Of a stretch of DNA of 7,736 bases, positions 5,472 to 7,736 are shown piece after piece; positions within the stretch are counted from its first letter, which is position 1; each line of letters opens with the position of its first letter. The notes beneath the pieces were generated by a model. It saw only the letters and a program-made list of their open reading frames with translations, was not told the origin of the DNA and did no database searches. This DNA comes from Negativicutes bacterium UBA1444 (GTDB lineage Bacteria > Bacillota > Negativicutes > UBA1444). Position numbers and translations under genes: made by a program. The DNA is taken from assembly GCA_002329525.1 (NCBI GenBank), contig DCTI01000166.1, forward strand, positions 193 to 7,928, written 5' to 3'.

Positions 5472-6658
5472 ATATGTCACGACATGATTATATTCCCCAG
5501 GTTCCATACGGAACCAAAGATATTTTGCCGCTGGACGCGGCCCGCAAGCGCGATGTGGAGAATGACCTGGCCCGGCTGTTTTTGGCGTGGGGGTACCAGG
5601 AAGTGATCACGCCGACCTTCGAGTATTATGAAACGCTGCGAGCCAGTGCGCCAGAGGCGGCGGACGATTCGTCGTTCCGGTTCTTTGACCGGAGCGGCAG
5701 GATGCTGGCCCTGCGGCCGGACATGACGACGCCGATCGCCCGGGTGGCCGTGATGCGGCTGAAAGAGTCCCCCCTGCCCTTGCGGCTGTTTTATCTGGCC
5801 AATGTTTTCCGGCAGGAGGAGGCGCAAGCCGGCCGGCAATGCGAATTTTACCAGGCGGGCGTGGAATTGCTCGGCGCCGGTGGCATCGCCGCCGATGCGG
5901 AGGTGGTGGCGCTGGCGGTCGAATCGTTGCTGGCGGCGGGGTTGGTCGATTTCCAGGTTTGCCTGGGGCAGGTTGACTTCATCAGCGGTATCATGGCGGA
6001 AGCCGAACTGGATGCGGTGTTGGGCCATAAGGTGAAACGGGCCCTGGTGGAACGCAATATGGTCGGGTTGGGTGAACTATTGGCGGAATGCCGGGTGGAG
6101 CCAGGCAGCCGCGATCTGTTGCAGCAACTGCCGATGCTGCATGGGAAACTGGACATGTTGCAAAGTGTGCGCCGCCGGGTGAAAAACGAAACCAGCCAGG
6201 CGGCGTTGGACAACCTGGCTGATATCTACCAGCTGCTGGAGAAGTACGGAATTGATCGCCATGTCATGTTTGACCTGGGGATCATCCGCGATTTTGATTA
6301 TTACACCGGGATGGTGTTCGAGACGTATACCGCCGGCCTGGGTTACCCGATCTGCGGCGGCGGCCGGTATGACCGAATGGCGGGATTCTTTGGCCGGGAA
6401 CAGCCGGCAACCGGTTTTGCCCTCGGCATCGAACGGGTTCTGCTCGCCCTGGAGCGGCAAGGACTGGACACGGTCCGCTCTGCCCGGGGCGTATATGTCG
6501 GTTGGGCAGAAGGAAAACTGCCCCAGGCCATCGCCGCCGTCAAACGGTTGCGGGACGAAGGTGAAACCGCCGAACTGGGCCTGCAGGAGCAAAGCCGCGC
6601 GACGGCGGAACGGGAGAGCAAACTTCGCGGCTGCGAACGCTGTCTGTATATCGATTAG
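5468..6658 (+). CDS. hisZ: ATP phosphoribosyltransferase regulatory subunit HisZ
   Basis: HisZ is a catalytically inactive relative of histidyl-tRNA synthetase. It assembles with short-form HisG to activate the first step of histidine biosynthesis and mediate feedback by histidine. The 396 residues are a usual length. HisS-like motifs are PYGTKDILP (13-21), LRPDMTTPIAR (82-92), FRQEEAQAGRQCEFYQAGVELLG (114-136), CGGGRYD (296-302) and motif-3-like ATGFALGIER (314-323). The shortened C-terminal region ends ERCLYID, arguing for HisZ rather than HisS. The ATG at 5468 overlaps the yerC stop. A second ATG at 5474 (Met3) is better spaced from AGG at 5462-5464, so the true start may be there. No hisG follows: the next gene is convergent and its stop overlaps by 4 nt. 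Confidence 0.92.
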   Translation: MNMSRHDYIPQVPYGTKDILPLDAARKRDVENDLARLFLAWGYQEVITPTFEYYETLRASAPEAADDSSFRFFDRSGRMLALRPDMTTPIARVAVMRLKESPLPLRLFYLANVFRQEEAQAGRQCEFYQAGVELLGAGGIAADAEVVALAVESLLAAGLVDFQVCLGQVDFISGIMAEAELDAVLGHKVKRALVERNMVGLGELLAECRVEPGSRDLLQQLPMLHGKLDMLQSVRRRVKNETSQAALDNLADIYQLLEKYGIDRHVMFDLGIIRDFDYYTGMVFETYTAGLGYPICGGGRYDRMAGFFGREQPATGFALGIERVLLALERQGLDTVRSARGVYVGWAEGKLPQAIAAVKRLRDEGETAELGLQEQSRATAERESKLRGCERCLYID

Positions 6659-7617
6659 TAGCCCCGCTGCTTGTCGATGAGCGTAGGCAGCGGACGCCCG
6701 GCCATAAATGCGGCCAGATTCTCAGCAAACAACTGCAGGGCCCGGTCCAGATAAACCGGCGAAATGGCGGCAAGATGCGGGGTAATCAGAACGTTGGGCA
6801 GATCCCAGAGCGGACTGGTTTCCGGCAACGGTTCCTCGACAAACACGTCCAGGCCGGCTCCGGCCAGACGATTTTCCTGCAGAGCGGCAATGAGCTGATC
6901 CTCCTGGACCACGCCGCCGCGGGAGACGTTGATGAAGAACGCGGTTGGTTTCATGGCGGCGAACTGTTCGCGGCCGAACAGATTCTGGGTGGCGTCGGTG
7001 AGTGGCAGGGTGACGACCACAAAATCAGCCTCAGACAACATTTCCAGGAGCTGTTCAGGCCGATACAGGCGGTCAACGAACGGCTCCTGCGTCATTTCCC
7101 GCTTGGCGGCGATGACGCGCATGTCCATGGCTTTGGCCTTTTTGGCGATTTCATGGCCGATGGCGCCCAGCCCGACAATGGCCATGGTTTTGCCGTTGAT
7201 TTCCTGCAATTCGCCGAGCGGCGGCCGCTTCCACTGATGTTGAAGTTGCTGGCGGTAGAGTTGGGGCAGGCGGCGTGTGAAACTCAGCATCAGTCCGAGA
7301 ACATGCTCGGCCATGGGGACACCGTGGATTCCCTTGGAGTTGCTGATCAAAACCGGATCTTGCTGCGTTTCAGGGAAAATCAGGGCCTCCACGCCGGCCG
7401 TCAGGGCATGGATCCAGCGAAGCGATTTCGCCTGTCCGTAAAACGGCCGAATGTTGTTGAACCCCCAGGCGACCAAAATGTCGGAATTGACCATGGGGCC
7501 GGCGGCATCCCTGAGTTCCGCGGTGATGATGTCCGCGGCAGGGGCGACCCGGGTGATGAACGACTTCTGGCGGTCGGAAATGGGATTGAGGATAAGAATT
7601 TTCGGTGCAGCGATCAT
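6655..7617 (-). CDS. D-isomer-specific 2-hydroxyacid dehydrogenase
   Basis: This is an NAD(P)H-dependent cytosolic oxidoreductase that interconverts 2-keto acids and D-2-hydroxy acids. The 320 residues have the split catalytic domain (about 1-100 and 285-320) around a Rossmann domain. The dinucleotide motif is VGLGAIG (148-154). The catalytic triad of the family is visible: Arg233 in NVSRGGVV, Glu262 in VFVEEPLP and His281 in ITPHLA. The segment LRWIHALTAGVEAL (67-80) is typical of the GhrA/phosphoglycerate-dehydrogenase-like branch. The substrate (glyoxylate, hydroxypyruvate, phosphoglycerate or another keto acid) cannot be told. Start: ATG at 7617, with AGGAGG (7624-7629) six bases before it; an in-frame TTG at 7638 has no such site. 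It has its own promoter and is convergent with hisZ. Confidence 0.9.
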   Translation of the reverse strand: MIAAPKILILNPISDRQKSFITRVAPAADIITAELRDAAGPMVNSDILVAWGFNNIRPFYGQAKSLRWIHALTAGVEALIFPETQQDPVLISNSKGIHGVPMAEHVLGLMLSFTRRLPQLYRQQLQHQWKRPPLGELQEINGKTMAIVGLGAIGHEIAKKAKAMDMRVIAAKREMTQEPFVDRLYRPEQLLEMLSEADFVVVTLPLTDATQNLFGREQFAAMKPTAFFINVSRGGVVQEDQLIAALQENRLAGAGLDVFVEEPLPETSPLWDLPNVLITPHLAAISPVYLDRALQLFAENLAAFMAGRPLPTLIDKQRGY

Positions 7618-7623
7618 GATCTT

Positions 7624-7629
7624 CCTCCT
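7624..7629 (-). promoter_or_regulatory. Ribosome binding site deciding the dehydrogenase start
   Basis: A consensus AGGAGG lies six bases before the ATG at 7617 and inside the longer alternative frame that begins with TTG at 7638. It therefore selects the shorter, 320-residue protein. Confidence 0.8.
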
Positions 7630-7674
7630 GTCCGTCAAATCGGTTTTGGCGATCTGACCTCCATCTTTGTTCCG

Positions 7675-7702
7675 TTATTACTTATTCTTTGCCGTTTGTC
7701 AA
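7675..7702 (-). promoter_or_regulatory. Probable promoter of the dehydrogenase gene
   Basis: On the - strand a perfect TTGACA (7697-7702) is 16 bases from TAATAA (7675-7680), a weak -10. It is the only promoter-like pair I see between the gene and the right edge. Nothing else is recognisable in 7703-7736. Confidence 0.45.
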
Positions 7703-7736
7703 AATCCTACCGCGGTTTTTATCAGGGAGATGGATT

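Overview
The window looks like chromosomal DNA of a moderately GC-rich Firmicute, possibly a Negativicute. The evidence is an S-box (SAM-I) riboswitch on a metNIQ operon, a YerC/YecD-type TrpR-like regulator next to hisZ, strong AGGAGG-type ribosome binding sites and sigma-A-like promoters. The class-level assignment is inference. No rRNA, tRNA, CRISPR array or transposase gene was seen.

Layout. (1) 1-1765, + strand: the 3' end of a zinc-type ABC importer operon. It holds an ATPase whose 5' end lies outside the window, the permease ZnuB and a Fur-family regulator that is probably Zur. All are joined by 4-nt stop/start overlaps. The ATPase is a hybrid: up to Walker B it reads as a nucleoside/simple-sugar (BMP-associated) importer ATPase, and after Walker B it reads as ZnuC. 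(2) 1766-2244: a gene-free stretch between convergent operons. It contains a long imperfect hairpin with CGCTT repeats in its loop, a perfect 32-nt palindromic terminator, and a hairpin-rich segment preceded on the - strand by a good promoter (TTGCAA-17-TATACT). This promoter-to-terminator unit is the best candidate here for an undescribed element, a structured ncRNA of about 260 nt. (3) 2245-4980, - strand: a D-methionine/methionine importer operon metN-metI-metQ under a SAM-I riboswitch with a clear terminator. metN is frameshifted: about 7 nt, including the codon for the Walker B aspartate, appear to be missing. (4) 5033-6658, + strand, divergent from met: yerC-like regulator and hisZ, overlapping by 4 nt. 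(5) 6655-7617, - strand: a D-2-hydroxyacid dehydrogenase that converges on hisZ with overlapping stop codons and has its own promoter near the right edge.

How the genes work together: zinc uptake with a co-transcribed zinc-responsive repressor, SAM-controlled methionine uptake, and a histidine-biosynthesis regulatory subunit with a likely amino-acid-responsive regulator. The two ABC ATPases in the window both carry an anomaly exactly at Walker B, one a hybrid junction and one a frameshift. Either the ATPases are genuinely damaged or recombined, or the assembly is wrong at a conserved motif. Reads across 220-262 and 4275-4295 would decide.
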